Below are positions 26,132 through 34,927 of a DNA stretch of 64,000 bases, in pieces. Source of the stretch: UBA6107 sp964459385 (GTDB taxonomy: Bacteria > Chloroflexota > Anaerolineae > Anaerolineales > Anaerolineaceae); contig CAYWLG010000004.1 of the NCBI GenBank assembly GCA_964459385.1, positions 124,001 through 188,000 on the forward strand. The letters run 5' to 3'. The notes beneath the pieces were generated by a model. It had not been told where the DNA came from. It did no database searches and was given only the letters and a program-made list of their open reading frames with translations. Both the position numbers and the translations under genes were made by a program. The stretch's first letter is position 1, and each line of letters opens with the position of its first letter.

Positions 26132-27385
26132 TTGCTGAAATCTTTTCAAAAAAATCGCTGGCTCTATGTTGTTTTGTTCGTATTGTTGTTTTTTGCATTG
26201 CTGACGCTGGCAAATTATCAATTTTCTGCGGCCAATCCAGGCGGCAATGATTTTTTGGTGCATTGGATGGGCACGCGAAACTTCATCACGGAGGGCACCA
26301 GCCCTTATTCGGATGAGACTGCGCTCAAGATTCAAACCATGATCTACGGTCGGGCTGCCCGGCTGGGAGAGAATGAGATGCGGGTGGCTTATCCGCTTTA
26401 CTCGATCTTTCTGTTCATGCCCTTTGCTTTTTTCAAAGATTACACGCTGGCCCGCGCTCTTTGGATGAGCGTTTTGGAGATCAGTTTGATCTTGATCGTG
26501 GTCTTAAGCCTGCGCTTAACATTTTGGAAGGTTCGTCCGCTTTGGTTGGCTGGCTTTCTGTTGTTTGCCCTTCTCTCCTATCATGGCGCCCGTCCTCTTA
26601 TCAATGGCAATGCCATCATTCTCATCACTTTGTTTGTCCTGATCGCGCTCCTTTGCATTCGCGATGGCAAAGATGAGGCCGCCGGCATTTTGCTGGCACT
26701 TTCCACCATCAAGCCACAGAACGTCATTTTGCTGATCGTTTTTGTGCTGTTTTGGGCGCTTGTCAACAAACGCGGCAAGCTCATCGCCTATTTTCTGGGC
26801 AGCATGTTCCTGTTGGTGGGTTTTGCCACTGTGCTGATCCCAGACTGGTTCACGCAGAATTTCCGTGAAGTATTGCGATATCCGCTTTACAAGCCACCGC
26901 TCACTCTGGGGGCGGCTGTGGTGGCCTCTTTTGGGGCGGTTGGCCAGCGATTGTCTTACGTGATTACCGGCGTGTTGAGTACCATCTTATTGGTGGAATG
27001 GTGGATCGGGCGCTATGCTGAGACCAAGCGTTTCTTGTGGATGGCCTTCCTCACCCTGGCGATCGGTCAGTGGATCGGCATTGCAACTGACCCAGGAAAC
27101 TTTATTTTGCTTTATCCTGGCCTGTTTTTCTGTCTGGCCATGATCGATTCGCGCTGGAAACAAGGGTCAAGGGTGTTTATCGGCGTATTGCTATTGGGGC
27201 TGCTCGTTGGGCTTTGGGTGCTCTTTCTAATTACCGCACATCGTGGTTATGAATTGATTCAAAGTTCTTATATGTATCTGCCCATGCCGTTTGTCAGCCT
27301 GACCTTGCTTTACTGGGTGCGCTGGTGGGTGGTGAAGAGCAATCGGATTAATTCACTGGAGCACGTCGATACTTCTTCGCTATGA
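26132..27385 (+). CDS. GT87-like polytopic mannosyltransferase-type membrane protein
   Basis: A 417-aa protein with about 10 membrane helices. GGNDFLVHWMGTRNFITEGTSPY after helix 1, and a loop rich in aromatic and acidic residues, fit the GT87 (DUF2029) lipid-sugar-dependent transferases. The frame opens at a TTG at 26102, but the likely transcript begins near 26107. The TTG at 26132 has AGGAG 7 nt upstream and is taken as start. Its stop overlaps the next start by 4 nt (ATGA). Likely role is decoration of an envelope glycolipid or polysaccharide; acceptor unknown. Confidence 0.72.
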   Translation: MLKSFQKNRWLYVVLFVLLFFALLTLANYQFSAANPGGNDFLVHWMGTRNFITEGTSPYSDETALKIQTMIYGRAARLGENEMRVAYPLYSIFLFMPFAFFKDYTLARALWMSVLEISLILIVVLSLRLTFWKVRPLWLAGFLLFALLSYHGARPLINGNAIILITLFVLIALLCIRDGKDEAAGILLALSTIKPQNVILLIVFVLFWALVNKRGKLIAYFLGSMFLLVGFATVLIPDWFTQNFREVLRYPLYKPPLTLGAAVVASFGAVGQRLSYVITGVLSTILLVEWWIGRYAETKRFLWMAFLTLAIGQWIGIATDPGNFILLYPGLFFCLAMIDSRWKQGSRVFIGVLLLGLLVGLWVLFLITAHRGYELIQSSYMYLPMPFVSLTLLYWVRWWVVKSNRINSLEHVDTSSL

Positions 27386-28959
27386 AGAGAAGAAAGTACC
27401 TTTTTCTCTTTTTATTTAGCCTGGCGTTCTATATCGCGGTCAGTTTGCTTCAAAAAACACCGGGGTATATGGATGCTTCTTATTACTTTGCCACCGGGCA
27501 ACTGCTGGCCAGGGGGCAGTGGGCAGAACCGTTTTTGTGGAATTACCTGAATTTACCCGCGGTAACTTCGGAGCCTGTTTTTTCTTACTGGATGCCGCTG
27601 GCGGGGATACTGGCCGCACTTCCTGTGGCGCTGAGCGGAATCAACTCTTTTCAGGTGGCCAGAACACTGTTTATACTTTTGGCTGCTTTTATTCCGCTGC
27701 TTGTTTTTTTGTTTACAGAGCAATTGACCGAAAACAAGGTGGTTCAATGGCTCTCGGCGGGTCTCGGACTGGTCGCAGGGTATTACTTGCCCTATTTGAC
27801 CATCACCGAGACTTTTGTGCCCTTCATGCTTTTGGGGGCATTGTTCTTTGTGGGCGCTTACAAGATCCTGCGGCGGCCAACTGAAAAGAATGGCTGGCTT
27901 TGGGTCTTGCTGGGAATTTTGGCCGGGCTGATGCATCTGAGCCGTGCCGATGGGGTTCTCTGGCTGTTGGGTGCCTTATTGTTTGCCCTGGTGGCTCATC
28001 AGCGTGTCCATCAAAAACTGACGGGGTTGCTCTTGCAAGGGCTGCTCGTCGTGGCAGGGTATCTGCTCATCATGTCCGGCTGGTTTCTGCGTAACCTGTC
28101 CGTGTATGGTTGGATATTCCCGCCTGGCTCCAGCCTTACCCTGCGCATGACGAACTACAACGACTTGTTCATTTATCCGGCTTCACAACTAACCTGGCAG
28201 CGTCTGTTTTCGTCGGGGGCGAAAGCCATGCTCTCGGTCAGATGGGATGCGCTCTTTACAAACTTGCAGTCGCTTGTGGGCATCGTGGGGGGCATTGTTC
28301 TCTTTCCTTTTCTGCTGGCGGGTCTATGGCAGTTGCGCAAAGAAAAGCTCATTCAATTCGCCCTGTGGATGCTGTTGCTTCAGTTGATCGTGATGAGTTT
28401 TGTGTTTCCTTTCGCCGGTGCAAGGGGCGGATTTTTCCACTCAGCTTCGGCGTTTCAAATTCTGTTTTGGGCTGTCTCCGCGCTGGGCTTTGAGCGCTCG
28501 ATTTGGTGGATTGCCGCAAAACGCAAGTGGCAGGTGAAAAAATCCATCCCGCTTTTGGGTACCACGCTCTGGATCGTGTTTGCCGTGATCACCTCTCTTA
28601 ATTTCTATCTCAAAGGGGTTGGTATTCCCGGCTTTTCTTCGGGCTGGGATGCAGCGGCGGCTCAATATCAGCGCGTAGATGATTTTCTTAACAGTGAAAT
28701 AAAGGACCCTGCCGGTAAGGTAGTGATCAACGACTCGCCAGGTTTCTATGTCGCTACAGGGCGAGTTGCCATTCAGCAGGCGAATTGCGATCTTGAAACC
28801 CTGCAGGGACTAATGACGAAATTGGATGTGGAGTACCTTGTGGTAGGGCCAGATCATTTGGCTGCATTGGATGACCTTTTCGCTCAACCCCGCGATCAGC
28901 AAGGGTTCACATATTTAGGAAGCGTTGGAGAGAGTGTGATCTATGAAAAAATCCACTAA
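27382..28959 (+). CDS. Polytopic GT-C-like membrane protein
   Basis: A 525-aa protein with about 10-11 membrane helices and a soluble extracytoplasmic C-terminal part (residues about 425-525). After helix 1 it carries GYMDASYYFATGQLLARG, where the Asp is in the usual first-loop catalytic position of GT-C enzymes; SEPVFSYWMPLAGIL follows as in the ArnT/PMT group. It overlaps the previous gene by 4 nt and the next by 17 nt, so all three are translated together. Substrate unknown. Confidence 0.7.
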   Translation: MKRRKYLFLFLFSLAFYIAVSLLQKTPGYMDASYYFATGQLLARGQWAEPFLWNYLNLPAVTSEPVFSYWMPLAGILAALPVALSGINSFQVARTLFILLAAFIPLLVFLFTEQLTENKVVQWLSAGLGLVAGYYLPYLTITETFVPFMLLGALFFVGAYKILRRPTEKNGWLWVLLGILAGLMHLSRADGVLWLLGALLFALVAHQRVHQKLTGLLLQGLLVVAGYLLIMSGWFLRNLSVYGWIFPPGSSLTLRMTNYNDLFIYPASQLTWQRLFSSGAKAMLSVRWDALFTNLQSLVGIVGGIVLFPFLLAGLWQLRKEKLIQFALWMLLLQLIVMSFVFPFAGARGGFFHSASAFQILFWAVSALGFERSIWWIAAKRKWQVKKSIPLLGTTLWIVFAVITSLNFYLKGVGIPGFSSGWDAAAAQYQRVDDFLNSEIKDPAGKVVINDSPGFYVATGRVAIQQANCDLETLQGLMTKLDVEYLVVGPDHLAALDDLFAQPRDQQGFTYLGSVGESVIYEKIH

Positions 28960-30451
28960 AGGAAGCAAAACAAAAAAAGAAGAAGTGAAGAAAGAATCGT
29001 TTGGGGTGGGGGGCTGGGCTTTATTTGGGCTATTGGTTGCACTTGTTTCATTCGCTTTTGTTCAGAGTGGGTTAAAAGGCATGGCGTTTGGATTCCCGCT
29101 TGACGATGCCTGGATTCACCAAACCTATGCGCGTAATTTGATCCAGAGCGGCACGTGGTCTTTCGTTCCGGGCACAGTTTCAGGTGGGTCAACTTCACCT
29201 TTATGGACACTGATCCTCTCGGTTGGGTATATTTTTTCAGAGCAATTTGCCTGGTATTGGACAATTGCAGTATCGATCATTAGTTTTGCAGCGATGGCTG
29301 TTTTATTGGGCTGGCAATTGTCGAAGAGCCCAATTATCGGCAAAAAGGAAATTGTGCTCTTTTTGGCCATCTTTGCGTTAGAGTGGCATCTTGATTGGGC
29401 GGCCGTCTCGGGCATGGAGACCATTTTTTACAGCTTCGGAATCGTGGCTCTTTTCTACCTGTTGTTGCAGGAAAAGCCCAGGTGGTGGCTCGTTTGGGGC
29501 ATCAGCGGGGCTTTGATTTGGCTGCGCCCCGATGGCCTGACCCTGCTTGGCCCAATGCTGCTGATTGTTTTTCTGGGCCTTCTGCAAAAGAAAATTCGCA
29601 TCAAAGAATTGGTGTTGCCATTTTTGCTGTTTGTGTTGCTGGCGCTCGGCTATTTGTGGTTGAACAGTACTACCACAGGCCATCTGTTCCCCAATACTTT
29701 TTATGCCAAGCAGACGGAATACAGCGAGCTTTGGAATACGCCTCTCTTGCAGCGCATTGGTGATGAATTTATGGTGCTCATCGTTGGAGCGGGCATCTTT
29801 TTGGTGCCGGGGTTTGTATACAAGATTTATGAGGGCATCCGTTCCAGGGATTGGAAGATCCTTTCTTTTGTTCTCTGGATACTGGGCTTTGGCATTCTTT
29901 ACGCAATTCGCCTGCCTGTCACCTACCAGCACGGGCGCTACATGATCCCCGTGATTCCGCTTTTCTTGTTTATCGGCTTCATGGGCAGTATGCAGCTTTT
30001 GAAGTTGATCAAATTGTCACGTTTGACGAAGATGGTTGAATTCGCCGTGTTTGCCGCCCTGATATTGGTGACCGCCATTTTCTATGCAATTGGATTACAG
30101 GGCTATAAGGAAGATGTCGGCGTGGTGAATGCCTTGATGGTGGAACCGGCGCAGTGGATTCATGACAATACCCAAAGCAGTGATGTAATCGCCGTACATG
30201 ACATCGGCGCGATGGGTTATTTTTCTGGCCGTAGCGTGATCGACCTGGCAGGGTTGGCGAACCCGGAAGTGATTCCGTTTATCCGGGATGAAGCCCAGAT
30301 CTATTCCTTTATGAAATCGAAAGAGGCCGCTTATTTCGTCGGTTTGCATGATTGGTACGCGCAAACCGACGCCTGGGGCAGCATTGTCAAGAGCTTTGTT
30401 TACACATCGAATTCAACCAACGCCGAGACAGTGGTCGTAAAGTTGAAATAG
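28943..30451 (+). CDS. Polytopic GT-C-like membrane protein
   Basis: A 502-aa protein with a Lys/Glu-rich N-terminal tail (residues 1-20), then about 10 membrane helices. The first loop has PLDDAWIHQTYARNLIQSG followed by SGGSTSPLW, a double-Asp pattern typical of GT-C mannosyltransferase-like proteins. The C-terminal part, with VIAVHDIGAMGYFSGRSVIDLAGL, is soluble and resembles C-terminal segments of this family in Chloroflexota. It is the third gene of the overlapping set. Function as a lipid-linked sugar transferase is inferred from fold. Confidence 0.72.
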   Translation: MKKSTKGSKTKKEEVKKESFGVGGWALFGLLVALVSFAFVQSGLKGMAFGFPLDDAWIHQTYARNLIQSGTWSFVPGTVSGGSTSPLWTLILSVGYIFSEQFAWYWTIAVSIISFAAMAVLLGWQLSKSPIIGKKEIVLFLAIFALEWHLDWAAVSGMETIFYSFGIVALFYLLLQEKPRWWLVWGISGALIWLRPDGLTLLGPMLLIVFLGLLQKKIRIKELVLPFLLFVLLALGYLWLNSTTTGHLFPNTFYAKQTEYSELWNTPLLQRIGDEFMVLIVGAGIFLVPGFVYKIYEGIRSRDWKILSFVLWILGFGILYAIRLPVTYQHGRYMIPVIPLFLFIGFMGSMQLLKLIKLSRLTKMVEFAVFAALILVTAIFYAIGLQGYKEDVGVVNALMVEPAQWIHDNTQSSDVIAVHDIGAMGYFSGRSVIDLAGLANPEVIPFIRDEAQIYSFMKSKEAAYFVGLHDWYAQTDAWGSIVKSFVYTSNSTNAETVVVKLK

Positions 30452-30475
30452 TCTATTTATTGTCAATTAATTCTA

Positions 30476-30484
30476 TGCTATACT
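30476..30484 (+). promoter_or_regulatory. Extended -10 promoter of the DegS-like kinase
   Basis: TGC-TATACT, with TTGTCA (30460-30465) upstream at short spacing. Transcription should start near 30491, about 41 nt before the ATG, which has AGGAG at 30521-30525. Confidence 0.5.
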
Positions 30485-30531
30485 TTTTGATTAGTATGGA
30501 TATTATTCTGGTGTTTTACCAGGAGTTGTAA

Positions 30532-31602
30532 ATGGATAATCAACCTTTCTTGCAGGAAAACAATTCAGACGACTTCATCGATAATCTGCAGGATGAACTT
30601 GAGCAGACCAACCGTAACATTAAAGAGATTACTACCACCATTGAGCAGAGTCAGTTTGAGCTTAACCGCTTGACCCAGAAAAAGGCCACGGTAACAGCTC
30701 AATTGCAACAGGTGCAAACCAATGGGGAGCAGATCTCTCGAAAAGACATCCGGGATGTTTTCACCGATGCCATGGATGCCCAGCAGCGTTTATTGGTGAT
30801 GAAGGCTCAGTTGGACCGTTTGCAGGAACAGCACGATGGTTTGATCAAGTACAAAAATTATCTGGAAACGGTTAAGCAATATGTGGGTGGCGGCAAGCTG
30901 CTCAAGGCCGGTGAAGGGGAGCGGCCCAGCGGCGCTGAAACGCTCAAAATGCTGATCGATGCACAAGAATCAGAACGCCAGCGCCTTTCTCGCCAAATGC
31001 ATGATGGGCCGGCGCAGGCACTATCCAACTTCATCGTGCAAACAGAGATCACCAGCCGTATGTTCGATATTGACAGCAATAAAGCCAAAGAAGAGCTCGA
31101 GAAGCTCAAAACATCGGCCATGAACACCTTCCAAAAAGTGCGTTCTTACATCAATGACCTGCGCCCAATGATGCTGGATGACCTAGGTCTGGTTCCCACC
31201 ACCAAGCGGTACCTTTCCAACTTGCGCGAACAGACCGGAATTGAGATCATCGAAACCATTTCGGGCGGCGATCAAAAACTGGAACCCTATATTGACGTCT
31301 TTGTCTTCCGCGCTATTCAAGAGCTGGTGGGTAACGCCGTCAAGCACAATATGGATAATGCCAGCAAGGTAAAAGTGGAAGTCGCATTGGCTTTAGAGCC
31401 GAGTTCCGTCAAGGTGATCATTAAAGACAATGGCAAGGGCTTTGACACTGGCGAAATGAAAGATTCGGGTGGCCTGGGCTTAAAGCTGCTGCAGGAACAC
31501 ACTGAGATGCTCAACGGCATTATGAGCATTCGCTCTTCTCTCGACAAAGGCACTGAAGTGGTGATTCAAATTCCGGTCTCGGACGTGCCGGTTAAAAATT
31601 AA
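30532..31602 (+). CDS. Soluble DegS-like sensor histidine kinase
   Basis: A 356-aa cytoplasmic histidine kinase with no membrane helix. Residues about 13-115 are a long coiled coil. The HisKA_3 dimerisation motif has phospho-acceptor H157 in ERQRLSRQMHDGPAQ, and the ATPase domain has the N box ELVGNAVKHN, the G1 box DNGKGFD and the G2 box GGLGL. The order matches B. subtilis DegS. Such kinases pair with NarL/DegU-type regulators, but none is adjacent; the only one in the window (58351) has its own kinase. The signal sensed by the coiled coil is unknown. Confidence 0.88.
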   Translation: MDNQPFLQENNSDDFIDNLQDELEQTNRNIKEITTTIEQSQFELNRLTQKKATVTAQLQQVQTNGEQISRKDIRDVFTDAMDAQQRLLVMKAQLDRLQEQHDGLIKYKNYLETVKQYVGGGKLLKAGEGERPSGAETLKMLIDAQESERQRLSRQMHDGPAQALSNFIVQTEITSRMFDIDSNKAKEELEKLKTSAMNTFQKVRSYINDLRPMMLDDLGLVPTTKRYLSNLREQTGIEIIETISGGDQKLEPYIDVFVFRAIQELVGNAVKHNMDNASKVKVEVALALEPSSVKVIIKDNGKGFDTGEMKDSGGLGLKLLQEHTEMLNGIMSIRSSLDKGTEVVIQIPVSDVPVKN

Positions 31603-31639
31603 TTTTCGTCCTAATTTATTCCTCATCCAGGAGCTCAAC

Positions 31640-32809
31640 ATGACAAAAACGATTGGAATTCTAACAGGCGGTGGTGATGTACCGGGGCTGAATCCGGCAA
31701 TGAAAGCGGTCGCGATGAGCGCTTTCGAATCAGGCTACAAAATGGTAGGCATTCGTCGCGGTTGGGGTGGGCTGCTCCAATACAATCTGGATGAACCATC
31801 CACACACGATTATTACATTCGCCCTCTTGAGAGAGAGGACGTGCGCAAGATCGATCGCAGCGGTGGCACCTTTTTGCATACCTCCCGTACCAATCCCCAG
31901 AAGGTAAAAGCCGGCAATATCCCTGATTTTCTCAAGAATTCGTCTTACGGCAAGTCCATCGACAAGGAAGGCACCATGGACTACACCGATTATGTCCTCA
32001 AAGTGCTTGAGCACCTGGGCATCGACACCCTCGTCACCATTGGCGGCGATGATACCCTGAGCTTTTCTGTGCGCCTGAGCAAAGAGGGCTTCCCGGTGGT
32101 GGCCATTCCGAAGACGATGGATAATGACGTATTCGGCACGGATTACTGCATCGGTTTTTCGACTGCGGTCACCCGCAGCGTTGATTTCATCACCAACATG
32201 CGCACCTCTGTGGGTTCCCATGAACGTATTGGCATTGTGGAACTCTTTGGCCGCAATTCGGGCGAAACCAGCCTTATCTCCGCTTATCTTTCTTATGTGG
32301 ATCGCGCCATCATCTCTGAGGTGCCCTTCAATATGGAAAAACTGGCCGAATTTTTGCTCGAAGACAAGCGCAACAATCCCTCCAATTACTGCATGATGAC
32401 CATCAGTGAGGGAGCTGTCATCGAAGGCGGTGACATCGTTGAGACCGGCGAGGCCGATGCCTTTGGCCATCGTAAACTGGGTGGCGTAGGTGAAGTCACT
32501 GCCTCTGAGATCAAGCGTTTGACCGGGCAGGACATCATGTACCAGCAGTTGGGTTACTTGATGCGTTCTGGCGCTCCCGATTCATTGGATCGCATGGTGG
32601 CCATGTCTTACGGTAATTTGGCCGTTCAGTTGATCAATCGTAACGAAACGGGCAAGTTGGTTGCTTTGCACGGTGGCAAATACACGACTGTGCCCATTAA
32701 CATGGTACTTGCCGGACAGAAGCGTGTGGATGTGCCCAGCTTCTATGATATTGAAAAATATCGCCCGAAGATTCGTGATTTCATGGGCATCCCCATGTTC
32801 TTGAGCTAG
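31640..32809 (+). CDS. pfp: 6-phosphofructokinase, predicted pyrophosphate-dependent
   Basis: Converts fructose 6-phosphate to fructose 1,6-bisphosphate in glycolysis. The 389-aa protein has GGGDVPGLNPAMKAV, the catalytic PKTMDND with D161 and D163, and the substrate loop GRNSGETSL. Phosphoryl-donor residues point to pyrophosphate: GGDD (D138) replaces the GGDG/GGDGS of ATP enzymes, and K158 in PKTMDND replaces the Gly of PGTIDND, the Asp/Lys pair known to bind PPi and exclude ATP. A PPi enzyme works reversibly. It stands between the DegS-like kinase and a Nudix gene, all on the plus strand. Confidence 0.9.
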   Translation: MTKTIGILTGGGDVPGLNPAMKAVAMSAFESGYKMVGIRRGWGGLLQYNLDEPSTHDYYIRPLEREDVRKIDRSGGTFLHTSRTNPQKVKAGNIPDFLKNSSYGKSIDKEGTMDYTDYVLKVLEHLGIDTLVTIGGDDTLSFSVRLSKEGFPVVAIPKTMDNDVFGTDYCIGFSTAVTRSVDFITNMRTSVGSHERIGIVELFGRNSGETSLISAYLSYVDRAIISEVPFNMEKLAEFLLEDKRNNPSNYCMMTISEGAVIEGGDIVETGEADAFGHRKLGGVGEVTASEIKRLTGQDIMYQQLGYLMRSGAPDSLDRMVAMSYGNLAVQLINRNETGKLVALHGGKYTTVPINMVLAGQKRVDVPSFYDIEKYRPKIRDFMGIPMFLS

Positions 32810-32863
32810 AAATTCAAATCTGGATAAGGGTTCCCTTATCCAGATTCTTTTCATTGAGGTGGC

Positions 32864-33358
32864 ATGGCAAATAATCCACAGGTGATCTTGCAGAACCGCT
32901 ACACGGTAGTTCCCAGAACGCTCATCTTGATCTTCAACGAAAATCGACTCCTGATGCAAAAGGGGGCAAGCACAAAAAAGATCTGGGCCGGCAAATACAA
33001 TGGGCTGGGTGGGCATATCGAGCGCGGCGAAGACGTTCTCTCAGCCGCGCGGCGCGAATTGAAAGAAGAAAGCGGCCTCTCTTGCACCGATCTGCATCTT
33101 TGCGGCACGGTGATGATCGATGTGGATGAGCAGCAGGGTATTTTAATGTTTGTGTTCAGTGGCAAAAACGTTTCGGGCACCCTGACACATTCTGAAGAAG
33201 GCCAGCTTGAATGGGTTTCTACGGCAGATTTTCCCTCGTTGTCGCTGGTGGAGGATATTCCACTATTGGTTGGTAAAATCAGACAGCAGCCCACAACACT
33301 TTTCTTTGCTCATTATGGTTACGATGCTGATGGAAAATTGGTCGCCGATTTCAGCTAA
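32864..33358 (+). CDS. Nudix hydrolase (MutT-like)
   Basis: A 164-aa cytoplasmic Nudix enzyme. The Nudix box is complete at GHIERGEDVLSAARREL followed by KEESGL (G-x5-E-x7-REU-x-EE-x-G-U), giving the metal-binding glutamates. The start region RYTVVPRTLILIFNENRLLMQKG, with GLGGHIE, is close to the 8-oxo-dGTP diphosphatase subgroup. The substrate may be an oxidised nucleotide or another diphosphate. Its stop overlaps the convergent rsmD end by 8 nt. Confidence 0.88.
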   Translation: MANNPQVILQNRYTVVPRTLILIFNENRLLMQKGASTKKIWAGKYNGLGGHIERGEDVLSAARRELKEESGLSCTDLHLCGTVMIDVDEQQGILMFVFSGKNVSGTLTHSEEGQLEWVSTADFPSLSLVEDIPLLVGKIRQQPTTLFFAHYGYDADGKLVADFS

Positions 33359-33929
33359 CTGGATCGGCGATTTCTTTGGGTTCGTAAAACAGCACAAGGG
33401 TTGACCCATACTTGCGGCGGTCAATTTCGACCAGGTGTTGCAAAGATACTTCTTCAAATTCAACCGGGTGGATCTGTACGATCACCCAGCCATCATCCAC
33501 CAACCAATCCATGTGATCATCCACCAGGTGCAATGCGGTCAGCCACATCTGTTTATATTGCGGGGGAGCGATATAGATATAGTCAAACTTTTTATTGGCA
33601 GGGGCGGCGAGGAAGCGAAAAGCGTCCATTTGCAGCACGGAGGCTTTCTTGTCCAGTCGGGTCAGGCGCAGGTTCTCTTTGATCACATTGACCGCCTGCG
33701 AGTGCAGGTCGATAAACGTAGCAGAGTCCGCACCGCGGCTTAACGCTTCAATGCCCACACTGCCGGTACCACCAAAGAGGTCGAGAAAATTGGCCCCGGC
33801 GATATCCGGGGAGAGTATATTGAACACCGCCTCTTTGACACGATCCGTAATTGGCCGGGTGATGTCCCCTGGGACGGGCTGTAAGCGAATTCCGCGCGCA
33901 CTTCCTGAAATAATTCGTGGGCTGCTCAT
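33351..33929 (-). CDS. rsmD: 16S rRNA (guanine-966-N2)-methyltransferase RsmD
   Basis: SAM-dependent methyltransferase that modifies G966 of 16S rRNA. Starting at MSSPRIISGSARGIRL gives 192 aa, the usual length. The SAM loop is DLFGGTGSVGIEALSRGA and the N-terminal RPITDRVKEAVFNIL is typical. The catalytic motif is APPQY where many RsmD have DPPY; cyanobacterial RsmD, from memory, share APPQY. The longer frame to 34007 is not used because the ATG at 33929 overlaps the upstream stop (ATGA), a common operon junction. It is the last gene of the operon. Confidence 0.9.
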   Translation of the reverse strand: MSSPRIISGSARGIRLQPVPGDITRPITDRVKEAVFNILSPDIAGANFLDLFGGTGSVGIEALSRGADSATFIDLHSQAVNVIKENLRLTRLDKKASVLQMDAFRFLAAPANKKFDYIYIAPPQYKQMWLTALHLVDDHMDWLVDDGWVIVQIHPVEFEEVSLQHLVEIDRRKYGSTLVLFYEPKEIADPVS

Positions 33930-34927
33930 TTTGCGCTTGCAAACCGTTCTACGGCCTCTCTGGCTGCATAAATATTGGCGTCTGGTGAAATTACCGGGGT
34001 CACACACCCCGTGCCAAGGATGAAGCGCGTGCCGCTGGTCTGGGCGAGGGCATCCAGAGCTTCTGTACTTACTTGGTCAGGCGTTCCATAGGCCAGGGTT
34101 TCCCATTGGCGTAAACCACCACAAACAACGCCGCTGAAAATCTTTTTCCCCTCAGCTAGATTGGGGCTGGTTTCACGGTCGTGCCAGTTGAGCACCTGAA
34201 AAGACAGTTTGCTCATGGCCTCAAACATGATCTCTTCACCGTGAATGTGCCCCAGTTTCAGCCAAAAGCGGTCATCAAATGCTTTGAGGATTTGTTCGTC
34301 ATAGAAGAGGGCAAATTCTTGAAACTCTGCTTCGTTGAGCAGAGAGTACTGCGCAAACTGTTCAGCAAAGAAGAGGCCATCAATATTGAATTTTGTCGCT
34401 TCTTCCAAAAAGTCGAGAATGCTGTCGGTGATCACTTGCAGTGCTGCCTTGACCGCTTCGGGGTGGCGACGCAGGTGGGCGGTCAGCTTCGTTTTGCCGA
34501 CAAGGTTCTTGGCCTGTGAAAGTGGCGAGAAGATGGTCTGAATGACCGGCGTATCGGTGGGAATGTTTTTTCGCACCATCTCGATGCAGGTTAATTGTTT
34601 GGCCAGCCAGCCGTTTTTAGGGGATAGTTTTTTGAGACTCAGCCAATCTTCAGCGTTTTGAATGGGGTTATAGACATATTTCCGACTGCCTTCGGGATTG
34701 CCTTCCCAGTGATCCACCGTTCCCCAATCGTTGGTGCAGAAAGAGGAAGACGGAGAGATCTTGACCACATCGAAATCGAAGCTGCTTTGAAAGCGCAGCG
34801 TAGATTTGGCCAACACCTCAGGGTATTGATCGTCAACGGGAAAATGCCGCCATAAGGCCACTGCAGGCCGGTCAACCGGGGCACCTGAAAGGGTGTTTTC
34901 AATTCTTTCGCGGTGACTGAGCCTCAT
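33926..34927 (-). CDS. Uroporphyrinogen decarboxylase-family protein
   Basis: A 333-aa protein of the URO-D/methyltransferase barrel family. It shares the N-terminal SHRERIENTLSGAPVDRPAVALW and C-terminal LNWHDRE and ILGTGCVTPVISP patterns with HemE relatives, but the arginine-rich FMRQAGR motif of true HemE is absent, so it is more likely a corrinoid-type or unknown decarboxylase or methyltransferase. It overlaps gtrA and rsmD by 4 nt each way, so it is translated with them. Substrate unknown. No other haem-pathway gene is nearby. Confidence 0.78.
   Translation of the reverse strand: MRLSHRERIENTLSGAPVDRPAVALWRHFPVDDQYPEVLAKSTLRFQSSFDFDVVKISPSSSFCTNDWGTVDHWEGNPEGSRKYVYNPIQNAEDWLSLKKLSPKNGWLAKQLTCIEMVRKNIPTDTPVIQTIFSPLSQAKNLVGKTKLTAHLRRHPEAVKAALQVITDSILDFLEEATKFNIDGLFFAEQFAQYSLLNEAEFQEFALFYDEQILKAFDDRFWLKLGHIHGEEIMFEAMSKLSFQVLNWHDRETSPNLAEGKKIFSGVVCGGLRQWETLAYGTPDQVSTEALDALAQTSGTRFILGTGCVTPVISPDANIYAAREAVERFASAK

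Noticed and set aside
31730..32470. Minus-strand ORF of 246 aa opposite PFK
   Set aside because: Antisense shadow of a strongly conserved gene.
33926..34927. True uroporphyrinogen decarboxylase (HemE)
   Set aside because: The FMRQAGR-type arginine motif at the N-terminus is absent and no haem genes are nearby.
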